A DNA stretch of 64,000 nt from Ureibacillus thermosphaericus. Its GTDB lineage: Bacteria; Bacillota; Bacilli; Bacillales_A; Planococcaceae. Below the pieces are notes generated by a model. It ran no database searches, was not told the origin of the DNA, and saw nothing but the letters and a program-made list of their open reading frames with translations. Numbering within the stretch: the first letter of the stretch is position 1; each line of letters opens with the position of its first letter. This document shows positions 52,154 to 61,913 of the stretch, piece by piece. The stretch is taken from assembly GCF_012396605.1 (NCBI RefSeq), contig NZ_JAAXPW010000007.1:1-64000 (forward strand). The letters are read 5' to 3'. Position numbers and translations under genes: made by a program.

Positions 52154-53683
52154 TTATTTACGGCCGAATAGTATAGGGATATAATGGATGATATCCATTG
52201 GAGTTACTCCATAATTGGACGAATTTCTCCCTAATTCTTCCGCGGCAATAGCATGATAAAAACTTGCACATAACATGGCTTTTAGGGGATTCTGATGCTG
52301 GGAAACTAGGGAAGCAATTAAACCAGTTAATACGTCTCCACTGCCACCTTTACCTAAAGCATCATTTCCATAAGGATTTATCCAAAGTTCGCTAGTAGGT
52401 GTTGCAATGATTGGTCGATGTCCTTTTAACAATAAATAAGCTCCGTATGTTGCAGCAAAATTTTTTGCTGTTTCTAAGCGATTCGCTTCAATTTCAGCAA
52501 CTGATTTTCCCGTCAAGGTAGCCATTTCTCCTGGATGTGGAGTTAAAATAATATCCCCTTTATAATGTTGCAACTGTTCTAAATGGTTTTTAAGAAAATA
52601 CAATCCATCTGCGTCTATAATGAGTGTTTGTGTTGTTAGCTGATCTAGCAATGTTCGAATTATTGCATCGCCGTCTAACTCTCTTCCCAATCCAGGCCCA
52701 AAGGCGATTGTTGTATATTTAGAAAAGTCGATTGTTTCAATAGCTTTCCAGTTAATAAATCCATTTGAATCGGATAGTGGGATAAAGAGACTTTCATGAC
52801 ATGTTCCAGCAACAAGTGGATAAATTTTTTCTGGAATAGCAAGGGTTACAAGACCAATTCCTGAGTGAAAAGCAGCCTTTGCTGTATAGACTGGCGCCCC
52901 TACATAATGTTTACAACCACCTATTACAAGGCAGTGTCCGAAAGCTCCTTTATGTCCATGTTTTATTCTTTGTGGCAGAGAGGATATTGCAGTAGCTTCA
53001 TCTAGTAGTTTAGGCAGTTTTAATTGAAGGGTCTCAACAACTGAATCAGGAACGGAAATATCTGCAACTTCCCATTTGCCAATCACTGTAGGACCATCAC
53101 CAACAAAAAATCCCATTTTTGGCATGGCAAAAGTAATTGTTTTCGTTGCTTTAATCGTTGTACTTGCGGCTTTACCCGTGTCGGAGTTAAGCCCAGAAGG
53201 AATATCCACACTTATTACATCTTTTTTTGAATCATTAACAGCTTCAATGATTTGATTGAACGGAAATCGAACTTCACCGGAAACTCCAGTTCCTAGCATC
53301 GCATCAATAATGACATCCGCCTGTTGAATATATGTAAATATATCATTTTCTTCAGCATTAAAGTGATAGAAAGGCAACTGACGATTTTTGTATACTTGAA
53401 AATGTATTCGAGCATCGCCTTTTAGTTTAGCTTCATTTCCAATAAAACAAAGTAATACATCGTATCCAAAATCAATTAATCGTCTTGCGATAACAAAGCC
53501 ATCACCACCATTATTCCCGTACCCAGATAACACAAGTACACTAGTATTTTTGGGGTAGTCCTTTAAAATTGCTTGCACGACAGCGTTCCCTGCGTTTTCC
53601 ATCAATACAGCACCAGGTAGCCCTAGCTGTTCCATTGTAAAATGGTCAAGCAGTTGCATTGTTTTTTGATCGGCAACATACAT
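52154..53683 (-). CDS. nnr: Bifunctional NAD(P)HX epimerase/dehydratase Nnr
   Basis: Repairs hydrated NAD(P)H: the N-terminal YjeF_N domain epimerises, the C-terminal ribokinase-like domain (YjeF_C/CARKD) dehydrates using ADP. The 509-aa fusion is of usual length. Epimerase motif GYGNNGGDGFVIARRL near residue 55 and VDIPSGLNSDTG near 160; dehydratase motifs AFGPGLGR, LTPHPGEMATLTG and GNDALGKGGSGDVLTGLIA. Start ATG 53683 with AGGAGGT 7 nt upstream; a TTG at 53689 overlaps the spacer. Single gene. Confidence 0.93.
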   Translation of the reverse strand: MYVADQKTMQLLDHFTMEQLGLPGAVLMENAGNAVVQAILKDYPKNTSVLVLSGYGNNGGDGFVIARRLIDFGYDVLLCFIGNEAKLKGDARIHFQVYKNRQLPFYHFNAEENDIFTYIQQADVIIDAMLGTGVSGEVRFPFNQIIEAVNDSKKDVISVDIPSGLNSDTGKAASTTIKATKTITFAMPKMGFFVGDGPTVIGKWEVADISVPDSVVETLQLKLPKLLDEATAISSLPQRIKHGHKGAFGHCLVIGGCKHYVGAPVYTAKAAFHSGIGLVTLAIPEKIYPLVAGTCHESLFIPLSDSNGFINWKAIETIDFSKYTTIAFGPGLGRELDGDAIIRTLLDQLTTQTLIIDADGLYFLKNHLEQLQHYKGDIILTPHPGEMATLTGKSVAEIEANRLETAKNFAATYGAYLLLKGHRPIIATPTSELWINPYGNDALGKGGSGDVLTGLIASLVSQHQNPLKAMLCASFYHAIAAEELGRNSSNYGVTPMDIIHYIPILFGRK

Positions 53684-53891
53684 AAACAAACCTCCTTTAC
53701 ATAAGATGTTCTGAGATTTTTCTTCTTAACTTAATTTTACAATATAAAATGATCCATAATCATGAAACTTATGGAAACGATATACAGTCTAATAATTTGA
53801 TTAGTTTGACTATGAGAAGGAATAAATTCATAATGATATAGTTAGTGTGAAAATAGAAATAAATATAAGAAATACATAAGGGGAAGAATAG

Positions 53892-54509
53892 ATGGAAACT
53901 TGGATTCAAAGAATTATGGAGGATTTTGGGTATATAGGTGTATTCCTGTTAATTATGTTAGAAAACCTATTTCCTCCAATTCCTTCAGAAGTTATTTTAA
54001 CCTTTGGTGGATTTATGACTACTTTTACTGATTTGACGGTCACAGGAGTAATCATTGCTTCAACTCTTGGTTCCGTTGCGGGCGCAATCATTTTATACGG
54101 TATTGGCTTGTTGTTGGATGTCGAACGGCTAGTAAAAATAGTTGATAAATATGGTCACATTTTAAGATTAACAAGAAACGATATTTATAAAGCTGATGCT
54201 TGGTTTGACAGATATGGTTTTTGGACTGTGTTCTTCTGTCGATTTATACCTCTCATTCGTAGTTTAATCTCCATTCCAGCCGGGATGAGTAATATGAAAT
54301 TCTGGCTATTCATTTTATTAACGACATTAGGTACGTTAATATGGAATACTGTATTGGTGCATGTTGGTGCAACAGTTGGAGAGAATTGGGAGAAAATTGT
54401 AGAAGTGATGGACGTCTATTCAAACATTGCCTATGCAGTAATAGCCGTTGTTTTCATTTGGTTTGTTGTACGATTCATTCGTAAGAAAAAGTTATTTAAA
54501 AGAAAATAG
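53892..54509 (+). CDS. DedA family membrane protein
   Basis: DedA/SNARE-associated family, 205 aa, about five helices. ENLFPPIPSEVILTFGGFM at residues 25-43 and FCRFIPLIRSLISIPAGMSNM with the conserved Arg pair near 117-137 are the family signatures. Relatives act as proton-coupled lipid flippases (undecaprenyl phosphate or PE). Basic C-terminal tail. GGGGAAG precedes ATG 53892. Single gene. Confidence 0.92.
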   Translation: METWIQRIMEDFGYIGVFLLIMLENLFPPIPSEVILTFGGFMTTFTDLTVTGVIIASTLGSVAGAIILYGIGLLLDVERLVKIVDKYGHILRLTRNDIYKADAWFDRYGFWTVFFCRFIPLIRSLISIPAGMSNMKFWLFILLTTLGTLIWNTVLVHVGATVGENWEKIVEVMDVYSNIAYAVIAVVFIWFVVRFIRKKKLFKRK

Positions 54510-54604
54510 AGGGAAGAGTTGTATTCTTCCCCCTTACTTTTAAATTAGCGTTACGAAAAAGATACAATATGCCTTGATGCACTTGGCAAGTATCGATTAG
54601 CTTA

Positions 54605-55810
54605 TTAACTCAGTTCTTTTTTGACTTGATCCTTAGGCAATAGAAATGCGACTACTAAGATGATTGGTAATACGGAGATGATTTTCATTGTCATTTCTAT
54701 TCCTATTGTATCCAGTAGCCAACCGATAGCGACAGATCCAACTGCACCCATTCCAAAGGCAAACCCCGTTGTCAGTCCTGCCATTGTTCCGATTTTGCTA
54801 GGTACTAATTCTTGAGCATAAACGACAGTTACAGAGAAGCTAATCATTATTAGTGTTCCGATAATAATTAAAAATACAGGTACAAGCCAAAGAGGCATGT
54901 ACGGCAGTAATAAACATAAAGGAATCGGTACAACTACTGAAAGTAAAATGACATTTTTCCGACCGATGCGATCGGAAAGGGATCCTCCAAAAAATGTTCC
55001 AACAACGCCAAAAGCCATAAATATAAAGATTAAAATTTGGCCGATACGGGTAGTCAAATCATAATGATCTATTAAATAAAACACATAGTAATTTTGAATA
55101 TTCGTTGTGTAAAAAGAGCGTGCAAAAATAATCGTAAACAGCAATATGAGAGCGATTCCCACTTGTTTTTTTGTTAATGGTGGCAAGGAAGAAATTAACA
55201 CTTTTTTTTGCTTTTGGTTTAATTTCTCGGCATTTAATTGTCGAGCATACCATTTTGAAATGTTAAATAACAACACAATTCCGATAGCAACGAGAAGAAG
55301 CAATACAGCAGCCCCTCTTTGTCCTAATGCATCTAAAATAAAGGCACCAATTAAAGGAGCAATAGCTTGCCCAGAATTTCCACCGACTTGGTAAATCGAT
55401 TGTGATAGGCCCCGCTTATTGCCTGCAGACATAAATGAAACGCGAGAGCCTTCCGGATGGAAAATGGCTGAACCAAATCCTAAAAAGATGGCAGCAATTA
55501 AAAGGATGTAATATTGATTAGCGAATGCAAACATACTTAAACCGATGAAGACGCTCATCATTCCTATAGGTAATGCGTATGCAATCGGTTTTTTATCACT
55601 AATAAAGCCGATGATCGGTTGAAGTGTTGAAGAAACCATATTTAATACAAAACTAATAAGCCCCAGTTGAGTAAAAGTAAAACCTAAATCTCTTGCAAGA
55701 TAAGGGAACATTGCTGGTGCAATATTTTGAACAGTATCATTAATTAAATGTCCTATTGCAATGGCAATCATGATAGGGTAAATGGGAGTCCGTATGTTAT
55801 TTTCTACCAA
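54605..55810 (-). CDS. MFS exporter, fosmidomycin-resistance (Fsr) type
   Basis: Twelve-helix MFS transporter of 401 aa in the Fsr subfamily. IAIGHLINDTVQNIAPAMFPYLARDLGFTFTQLGLISF at the N-terminus, with the HLINDTVQN motif, is diagnostic. GFGSAIFHPEGSRV and GGSLSDRIGRKNVIL follow. Start is TTG 55810 with AAGGTG upstream. Fsr exports fosmidomycin in E. coli; the natural substrate is unknown. Divergent from another MFS gene at 56020. Confidence 0.88.
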   Translation of the reverse strand: MVENNIRTPIYPIMIAIAIGHLINDTVQNIAPAMFPYLARDLGFTFTQLGLISFVLNMVSSTLQPIIGFISDKKPIAYALPIGMMSVFIGLSMFAFANQYYILLIAAIFLGFGSAIFHPEGSRVSFMSAGNKRGLSQSIYQVGGNSGQAIAPLIGAFILDALGQRGAAVLLLLVAIGIVLLFNISKWYARQLNAEKLNQKQKKVLISSLPPLTKKQVGIALILLFTIIFARSFYTTNIQNYYVFYLIDHYDLTTRIGQILIFIFMAFGVVGTFFGGSLSDRIGRKNVILLSVVVPIPLCLLLPYMPLWLVPVFLIIIGTLIMISFSVTVVYAQELVPSKIGTMAGLTTGFAFGMGAVGSVAIGWLLDTIGIEMTMKIISVLPIILVVAFLLPKDQVKKELS

Positions 55811-56019
55811 TGGAACGTCACACCTTTAAATATTGATTATTACTTTATATGCTTATAATTCCACATTACATCAACATTCAATCTATTACTAATGGCTAGA
55901 TTACTTTATTTGAATAGGTTATTTCTTCAAAGGGTAAACCCTAAATGATAATAAATTGTTTTAACCATTTACAATAAACAATTTTAAAATGAATTATACG
56001 ATAAAGGAAGTAATTGCCT

Positions 56020-57258
56020 ATGAAAACAAATCATTATATTCATTGGAAACGAAATATTAGCGTATTTCTAACGAGTCAAACGATATCGCTTTTCGGTTCT
56101 TCAATCGTTCAATACGCCATTATGTGGTACATCACGTTAACGACTCAGTCGGGAATCATGATGACGATTGCCATTCTCTGTGGATTTGTTCCTACTTTTT
56201 TATTATCGCCTTTTGCAGGAGTATGGGCAGATCGTTATAACCGGAAAATGTTAATTATCTTATCAGATTCCGCCATTGCTTTGGCTACACTTATTCTAGC
56301 TATTTTATTTTTAAGCGGTTATGAATCTCTTTGGATGCTCTTTATAATGTACGTCATTCGCTCATTTGGAACTGGTATTCAAACGCCGACAGTAGGGGCA
56401 ATATTACCACAAATCGTTCCTGAAGAGCATTTAACAAAAGTGAACGGAATTAATGGCAGTATTCAAGCCCTTGTAATGCTGCTTTCACCAATGGTTAGTG
56501 CGGCTTTGCTTACTATTACAACGTTGGAAACACTATTTTTTATTGATGTCGTAACAGCTGCGATTGCGGTGGCAACTTTGCTATTCTTTTTACAAATTCC
56601 CCCGCATGAAAAAGCATTACAACAACAAATCAGCTATTTTGCTGACTTTAAACAGGGACTTGTTTATATTAAAAACAATGAATTCTTGAAAATTTTATTT
56701 ATATATTTTGCGATATTCTTTGTTATGGCGGCCCCTGTTTCCTTCTTAACACCGTTGCAAGTAACTCGTACATTTGGAGAAGATGTATGGCGGCTTTCAG
56801 CGATCGAAATTGCATTTTCTATCGGTATGATGGCTGGGGGAGCAGTCATTGCTGTATGGGGAGGATTTAAAAACCGAACATATACGATGGCATTATCAAG
56901 TATAATATTCGGAGTTTGCACATTTTTATTAGGGATTGTGCCAAACTTCTGGTTTTATTGCTCCATTATGGCGTTGGCTGGAGTAGCGATGCCGTTATTT
57001 AATACACCTTCAACCGTACTTTTACAAGAAAAAGTTGAAGGAGACTATTTAGGGAGAATTTTTGGTGTACTGACAATGATTTCTACTTCCATGATGCCTT
57101 TAGGAATGCTAATTTTTGGTCCGATTAGCGATTTCATTAAAATTGAGTGGTTATTATTAGGAACAGGAGTAGCGATGTTCGTTCTTAGTTTTGTTTTAGT
57201 AGGAAACAAAGTATTAGTAGAGGCGGGAAAACCAAAGAATATGGAATCCAGCCAATAA
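56020..57258 (+). CDS. MFS exporter, macrolide-efflux (MefA/MefE-like) type
   Basis: MFS protein of 412 aa in the Mef/enterobactin-exporter-like subgroup. NISVFLTSQTISLFGSSIVQYAIMWYIT opens helix 1 and GVWADRYNRKMLIILSD is motif A; SIQALVMLLSPMVSAALL and LQEKVEGDYLGRIFGVLTMIS follow. Start ATG 56020 with AAAGGAAG upstream. Drug substrate not determinable. Followed by a perfect terminator. Confidence 0.87.
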   Translation: MKTNHYIHWKRNISVFLTSQTISLFGSSIVQYAIMWYITLTTQSGIMMTIAILCGFVPTFLLSPFAGVWADRYNRKMLIILSDSAIALATLILAILFLSGYESLWMLFIMYVIRSFGTGIQTPTVGAILPQIVPEEHLTKVNGINGSIQALVMLLSPMVSAALLTITTLETLFFIDVVTAAIAVATLLFFLQIPPHEKALQQQISYFADFKQGLVYIKNNEFLKILFIYFAIFFVMAAPVSFLTPLQVTRTFGEDVWRLSAIEIAFSIGMMAGGAVIAVWGGFKNRTYTMALSSIIFGVCTFLLGIVPNFWFYCSIMALAGVAMPLFNTPSTVLLQEKVEGDYLGRIFGVLTMISTSMMPLGMLIFGPISDFIKIEWLLLGTGVAMFVLSFVLVGNKVLVEAGKPKNMESSQ

Positions 57259-57288
57259 AAAAGTGCGGCATGATTGCCGCACTTTTTT
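57257..57288. terminator. Bidirectional terminator
   Basis: AAAAAAGTGCGGC (57257-57269) pairs perfectly with GCCGCACTTTTTT (57276-57288); serves the MFS gene and the converging ndh gene. Confidence 0.93.
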
Positions 57289-57293
57289 GGTCA

Positions 57294-58478
57294 TTAATAT
57301 ACTAAACCGTATAATGCTTTAATGTGTGATAAGTAGCGTACATGGCTTGCTTCTTTCATAAGTGAAGCTGGTAAACCTTTTAGGTGAATATTGTTTTTAC
57401 CAACAGTTGCTACACCGTCTTTACGTCCAAGGCTTGCAAGAGTACCAGAATTAACTGGGCTGAACTCTTTTAGTTTTTGGCCTTTAATTGTTGCGTAAAT
57501 GTTGTAAGCTGCAGCTTCTCCCATTTGCCATGCATTTTGAGCAGTTGGTGCATATAATGGACGACCTCCATCTTCAGGAAGAGCAACGGAAGCATCTCCA
57601 ACAACAAATACATCTTGATGTGATTTAGAACGTAAATACTCATCGATGATTGCTTTACCACGGTCGCATTCAAGACCAGATTCTTGAACGATTGGTAGAG
57701 CTGCAACTCCACCTGTCCAAACAAATGTGTTTGCTGTAATTGTGGAACCGTCTTTTAGTGAAATTACATTACCTTCTACACCTGTTACAGGAAGGCCAGT
57801 TAAGAATTCAACTCCACGAGCTTCTAAGCTTTTTGTTGCGCGTTCAATTAATTCATCAGGTAATACCGGTAAAATTTTTGGACCAGCTTCTATTAGTTTA
57901 ATATTCAACTCGCTAGGGTCAACTGCGTATTTTGCACAAATATTTGGAGCGTTGTCTACAATTTCACCAACAAGTTCCACACCTGTTAAACCGCCGCCAC
58001 CAATGACGATTGTTGCATCCGCAATATTTTTTGTTTTTGCATAGGAAGCAATTTTGCTTTCAATATGGTTGTAAATTCTTTTTGCATCATCTACAGATTT
58101 TAATACCATTGAGTTTTCTTCTAAACCAGGAATACCGAAGAAACCAGTTTGGCTACCAAGTGCTACAACTAAATAATCATAAGATAAGACAGAGCCGTTT
58201 GCTAAATATACTTCTTTATTTTTCACATTGAATGATTTTACTTCTTGGATAACCGTTTCAATGTCTTTACCTTTAAATAATTTCTTTAATGGGAAGGATA
58301 TTGCTTGTTCAGAAATTGTTCCACCTGCAAGACGGTGTAATTCAGTAATTAATTGGTGATTAGGATATTTATTCACAACTGTGATTTTAGCTTCATCTTT
58401 ACTTGCATATTTACGTAATGTTAGGGCAGTTAATAACCCACCGTAGCCTGCACCTAAGATGACGATTTCTTTTGACAT
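57294..58478 (-). CDS. ndh: Type II NADH dehydrogenase Ndh
   Basis: Non-proton-pumping NADH:menaquinone oxidoreductase, 394 aa, peripheral on the inner face of the membrane. FAD-binding IVILGAGYGGLLTALTL at the N-terminus, NADH-binding IVIGGGGLTGVELVGEI near 165, and GDASVALPEDGGRPLYAPTAQNAWQMGE near 300 with the quinone-site AQ motif. The amphipathic C-terminus HVRYLSHIKALYGLVY anchors it. Second gene of a yjlC-ndh operon, with a Rex-like site in its leader. Confidence 0.94.
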   Translation of the reverse strand: MSKEIVILGAGYGGLLTALTLRKYASKDEAKITVVNKYPNHQLITELHRLAGGTISEQAISFPLKKLFKGKDIETVIQEVKSFNVKNKEVYLANGSVLSYDYLVVALGSQTGFFGIPGLEENSMVLKSVDDAKRIYNHIESKIASYAKTKNIADATIVIGGGGLTGVELVGEIVDNAPNICAKYAVDPSELNIKLIEAGPKILPVLPDELIERATKSLEARGVEFLTGLPVTGVEGNVISLKDGSTITANTFVWTGGVAALPIVQESGLECDRGKAIIDEYLRSKSHQDVFVVGDASVALPEDGGRPLYAPTAQNAWQMGEAAAYNIYATIKGQKLKEFSPVNSGTLASLGRKDGVATVGKNNIHLKGLPASLMKEASHVRYLSHIKALYGLVY

Positions 58479-58517
58479 ATTATTCCTCCGTCCTTACTTT
58501 ATTAAATAAACAAAACC

Positions 58518-58940
58518 TTATTGATTTTTGCGTTCAGCTGAAACTTCTAAAAATGCATTAGCAAAGCGTAATAGTTTTTGAACTTCTGGGTCCTTCAACA
58601 ATTTTAATACTCCGAATAACCCGATTGCTTCTTTAGATTCGTCTGCACGTTCTTTTGCTTCAATAGCTGTTTGTGCTAAGCTTTTTACAGTACTCACAAC
58701 TGGTTCAGAAACTTCTTTAATTGCGTTAACTGTGTCGCTCTTTAATACCTCATCTGTTGCTACTTGTTGTGCAAAATCATAAGCCTTTGTAAGAAGTCCT
58801 ACTACTTCGGCAAGCTTTGGAAGCTGTTCTACTAAATATGTTAAGGACTCTTGCACTTCTGGTTTTAATAATTGATCCAGTAAATCTTGTTTTTCTTTCA
58901 AAGCCGACTCTTGAACTTGATTCACTAATTCTTCTGCCAT
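58518..58940 (-). CDS. yjlC: DUF1641 protein (YjlC-like), operon partner of ndh
   Basis: A 140-aa helical protein of the DUF1641 family, matching B. subtilis YjlC, which precedes ndh in the same way. Key parts: LLKPEVQESLTYLVEQLPKLAEVVGLLTKAYDFAQQVATDE and IGLFGVLKLLKDPEVQKLLRFANAFLEV. Start ATG 58940 with AAAGGAGAATGG upstream; the longer frame to 59024 has no site. Function unknown. About 40 bp separate it from ndh. Confidence 0.88.
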   Translation of the reverse strand: MAEELVNQVQESALKEKQDLLDQLLKPEVQESLTYLVEQLPKLAEVVGLLTKAYDFAQQVATDEVLKSDTVNAIKEVSEPVVSTVKSLAQTAIEAKERADESKEAIGLFGVLKLLKDPEVQKLLRFANAFLEVSAERKNQ

Positions 58941-59032
58941 TACCCATTCTCCTTTACTTATCATTGTGCCCATTATTAAAAACAGCATAGATATTTCACA
59001 TACAATAAAGAAAAAACTCTTCAATTATAACT

Positions 59033-59050
59033 ATGTGAAATGTTTAACAA
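59033..59050 (-). promoter_or_regulatory. Rex-like redox operator before yjlC-ndh
   Basis: ATGTGAAATGTTTAACAA matches 15 of 18 positions of the Rex consensus TTGTGAAATTTTTCACAA. It lies just downstream of a promoter on the minus strand (TTGATT 59094-59089, 16-bp spacer, TATATT 59072-59067). Rex represses ndh in B. subtilis when NADH is low. Confidence 0.65.
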
Positions 59051-59148
59051 TGTTAACTACAGTTTAAATATAATACAAATATTTCGTAAATCAAGTACTG
59101 TTTTTAATAGTGAGTGTTTTATTGGATGGTATGAATAAAAATGAAGAT

Positions 59149-59162
59149 TGAAAGCGTTTTCC
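59149..59162 (-). promoter_or_regulatory. Possible cre (CcpA) site
   Basis: TGAAAGCGTTTTCC matches 13 of 14 positions of the cre consensus TGWAANCGNTNWCA. It lies about 55 bp upstream of the inferred yjlC-ndh promoter. The rest of 59051-59410 is AT-rich with no ORF. Confidence 0.4.
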
Positions 59163-59410
59163 TTTTTTATAACTATTAATAATGAAAAAGAAAACCCAAT
59201 CATTTTTTGAATATTTCTTAAATTGTGACAAATATTTTACAAAAGTGTTGACTTTTTTTGAATTTGCCGTCAATTTGAATTATACGCTTTATCTATTATA
59301 ATTTCTAATATTATTTTGCTATTTGTTATTAGAAATTGATAACGAAAAGTTAAAACAAAGATTTTTTATTATTATGTTTACGAAAATAAAAATTATGTTG
59401 ATGAAAATGG

Positions 59411-59443
59411 AAAAAATTCAGCTATGATGCTGAATTTTTTTAT
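59411..59443. terminator. Terminator overlapping the end of bpsB
   Basis: AAAAAATTCAGC (59411-59422) pairs perfectly with GCTGAATTTTTT (59429-59440); the bpsB stop codon at 59418-59420 is inside the stem. Confidence 0.85.
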
Positions 59444-59966
59444 TAAATTCATATTCATAATTTGTCGCTTCCATTAATGCTTTTTCTTCAATTGGTATTC
59501 GAATCGATAACATAATGAAGTTTAACAAGGTAAATACAATGGCAGTAAAATAAGCTTGAAACATAATTGGCAATATAATAATTTCACAACAAACAACGAA
59601 ATAATTTGGATGTTTAAGAAAAGCATATGGTCCCTTTTTAACAATTTGAGCTCCTGGCAACACAATAATTTTCGTATTCCAATACATACCTAATGAAGAT
59701 AAGCACCATATTCTTAAAGATTGTACGAGTAGAAAAATAATAAATAAAGGTAGAAAAAGTGGGGATATTGTACGTTCAAATACAATGACTTCTACAATTA
59801 AACTGATGAAGAAACTTACATGTAACAATATCATGAATGCATAATGTGAGGCCCCTACTTCATAAGCCCCAAGTTGCAGCATTTGTCTCTCGTTTCGTTT
59901 TGCAATAAACAATTCAAAAATTCTTTGTAAAATGACGATTGTTGTTACAATCATAAAAATTAGCAT
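59418..59966 (-). CDS. bpsB: Isoprenylcysteine methyltransferase-like BpsB (YpbQ)
   Basis: Membrane methyltransferase of 182 aa in the ICMT family with about five helices. In B. subtilis BpsB O-methylates the alkylpyrones made by BpsA. The SAM-binding region GPYAFLKHPNYFVVCCEIIILP and R-I-P-I-E-E-KAL near the end are the family core. Start ATG 59966 lies 1 bp past the bpsA stop, with GGAGGGA as ribosome binding site inside the end of bpsA. The pair forms one operon. Confidence 0.9.
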   Translation of the reverse strand: MLIFMIVTTIVILQRIFELFIAKRNERQMLQLGAYEVGASHYAFMILLHVSFFISLIVEVIVFERTISPLFLPLFIIFLLVQSLRIWCLSSLGMYWNTKIIVLPGAQIVKKGPYAFLKHPNYFVVCCEIIILPIMFQAYFTAIVFTLLNFIMLSIRIPIEEKALMEATNYEYEFNKKIQHHS

Positions 59967-59967
59967 A

Positions 59968-61050
59968 TTAATCCCTCCATTGCAGCAATACTGCTTCTCC
60001 ACTAAATCCAGGTCCAAGAGCTACTATTAAACCATATGATTCATCTTTCTCGACGGTTTTCATATATTCATCTAAAACGTATAGTACCGTCGGCGATGAC
60101 ATATTGCCGTTTTGTTGAAGAATTTTTCGAGAAATAGCTGTATGTTTGTCGCTTAAATTCAGTGCTTCTTCGTAGGCTAATAACACTTTTTTCCCGCCAG
60201 GATGGGCAATGAAATGTTCAAGATCATTTAATGAAATGCCTGCCTCTTTGAAAAATGAATGGATGAATGGCCCTAGCCAATTAGAAATAATCGTCGGTAT
60301 ACTTTTTGAAAAGATGACATGAAACCCATCGTTTCTAACGTCCCAACCCATCACATTTTCCGAGTTAGGCATCCATTTTGAAGCTGTTTGAATGATATAT
60401 GGTACTGTTTTTCGATTTTCTACTTTCGCTTCATCACCACAAATTAAGGCGCAAGCAACACCATCAGCAAAAAGTGATGCGCCAATTAAATTGCTTTTTG
60501 AAAAGTCATTTCGTTGGAAAGTGAGGCTGCATAATTCCACGCAGATGACAAGCACTTTTTCCTTTGGATGGGCAAGACAATAATCGTAGGCTCTACTAAT
60601 TCCAGATGCTCCTCCAACGCAACCAAGCCCCCAAATAGGTAAACGTTTTATCCGATCTGAAAATTTCAATTTATTCATGATTCGAGCATCAATGCTGGGA
60701 GTTGATATGCCTGTGCTAGATACAAAGAAGATGGCATCAATTTCTTCTGTCGAAATTGGTCTTTTTAAATATAGTTCGTTTTGTAGACAACTTTGAATAG
60801 CTTTTACACTATAATCCACTGACAATTGAATATATAATTGATTGCGTTCTTCAAAAGTATGATCTTCTTTATGCCATTCTAACGGTACGCAAAAATGCCG
60901 CGTTTTTATTTCCCCATTTTCAAACACTTTTAATAGCCGCTCTAATTGCGGAATTTTATTTTGAAATAATGCCTTTGTAAATTGCTCTATTTCATGTTGA
61001 TGTAATGTGTAGGGAGGTTTATAAGTACTGACAGATACAATTTTTGGCAT
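59968..61050 (-). CDS. bpsA: Type III polyketide synthase BpsA (alkylpyrone synthase)
   Basis: Chalcone-synthase-like type III PKS of 360 aa that extends fatty acyl-CoA with malonyl-CoA to triketide pyrones. The catalytic triad is complete: Cys144 in WGLGCVGG, His in HFIAHPGGKKV and Asn in QNGNMSSPTVLYVL. FVSSTGISTPSIDARIMNKL and a C-terminal GPGFSGEAVLLQW are also conserved. Length and Cys number equal those of B. subtilis BpsA. First gene of bpsAB. Confidence 0.95.
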   Translation of the reverse strand: MPKIVSVSTYKPPYTLHQHEIEQFTKALFQNKIPQLERLLKVFENGEIKTRHFCVPLEWHKEDHTFEERNQLYIQLSVDYSVKAIQSCLQNELYLKRPISTEEIDAIFFVSSTGISTPSIDARIMNKLKFSDRIKRLPIWGLGCVGGASGISRAYDYCLAHPKEKVLVICVELCSLTFQRNDFSKSNLIGASLFADGVACALICGDEAKVENRKTVPYIIQTASKWMPNSENVMGWDVRNDGFHVIFSKSIPTIISNWLGPFIHSFFKEAGISLNDLEHFIAHPGGKKVLLAYEEALNLSDKHTAISRKILQQNGNMSSPTVLYVLDEYMKTVEKDESYGLIVALGPGFSGEAVLLQWRD

Positions 61051-61137
61051 TTATATCTTCCTTTATTAATTTTATTTCTAGCATTTCCAAGTGGATGAAC
61101 GAGTATGCAAATAGTGGATAAGAGCAATTTCCTATTT

Positions 61138-61818
61138 TCAAGCTTCTTTTTCTGTGCGTTTATCATTTAATGAAAAAGTTTTTTGCAATAACTCTAAATA
61201 CAATAAGAAGTAATCGATGCAGTCTTTAACAAGTTCTGTGTATGAGGAAAACTCCGGCCCCTTTTGATAATGCAAATAGTCGTTTTTTAATACTTCCAAC
61301 AATTTTTTTGAGAATAAATGAATATTAGTTGAGTGGAATTTTTCTAAACACTGAATAAGGCTGCTGAATAGCACCATATCTTCAGAATCAGGGTGTTCGA
61401 TAATTGCGATATCTTTCACAAGTACTTCAAGAGATTTAATATATCCAAAAAAGGCGATATCATCATTTCCTTGCAATTCTGCATGGATGGATTGGGTATA
61501 TAAATTTTGAAATTTCTTCGATGTATTTTGAATGAGAGATTCATCTTGAAATGTATGACCCGGTATCGTTAACAAGTATCGCTCTTGGTTATTGTTTAGT
61601 TCTCCACAATTATTAACAACAAAATAGTCTTTTCGGCAGGAAGGGCAAGTTAATGACAAAATATGAATTTCAAAACTTTTATTTTCAAATCGATAGGTAT
61701 TTTCAACCGTAGGATGTATATCTAAATTGCAGTGCGGACATTTATTTAAAATTATGTATTCTCGGTTGTCGTGGTTGTATTTAACTTTTGTTAGTTTTTT
61801 CTCATTTTTTTGCATCAT
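61138..61818 (-). CDS. Hypothetical protein with two CxxC zinc-type motifs
   Basis: A 226-aa protein. The N-terminal part has CPHC (residues about 27-30) and CPSC (about 58-61), plus one Cys in NNCGEL, likely a zinc ribbon (DUF2225/CpXC-like). The C-terminal part is a helical domain (IHAELQGNDDIAFFGYIKSLEVLVKDIA, YTELVKDCIDYFLLYLELL) reminiscent of DUF4145-type proteins. No named family recognised. It stands alone upstream of bpsA and could start at 61818 or 61815. Confidence 0.6.
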   Translation of the reverse strand: MMQKNEKKLTKVKYNHDNREYIILNKCPHCNLDIHPTVENTYRFENKSFEIHILSLTCPSCRKDYFVVNNCGELNNNQERYLLTIPGHTFQDESLIQNTSKKFQNLYTQSIHAELQGNDDIAFFGYIKSLEVLVKDIAIIEHPDSEDMVLFSSLIQCLEKFHSTNIHLFSKKLLEVLKNDYLHYQKGPEFSSYTELVKDCIDYFLLYLELLQKTFSLNDKRTEKEA

Positions 61819-61913
61819 TAGGGCAAATCTCCTTTATGAGCAGTTAGTGAACGATTGTTTCTTCAGCTATTATTTCCAATTTTTTAAGAAATCATTCAAT
61901 ACTTATAAAAAGT

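Noticed and set aside
57727-58231. Plus-strand frames opposite ndh
   Set aside because: Antisense shadows of a well-conserved gene.
59223-59242. Second Rex site (TTGTGACAAATATTTTACAA)
   Set aside because: The half-sites are two bases too far apart for the Rex consensus and it lies far from the inferred promoter.
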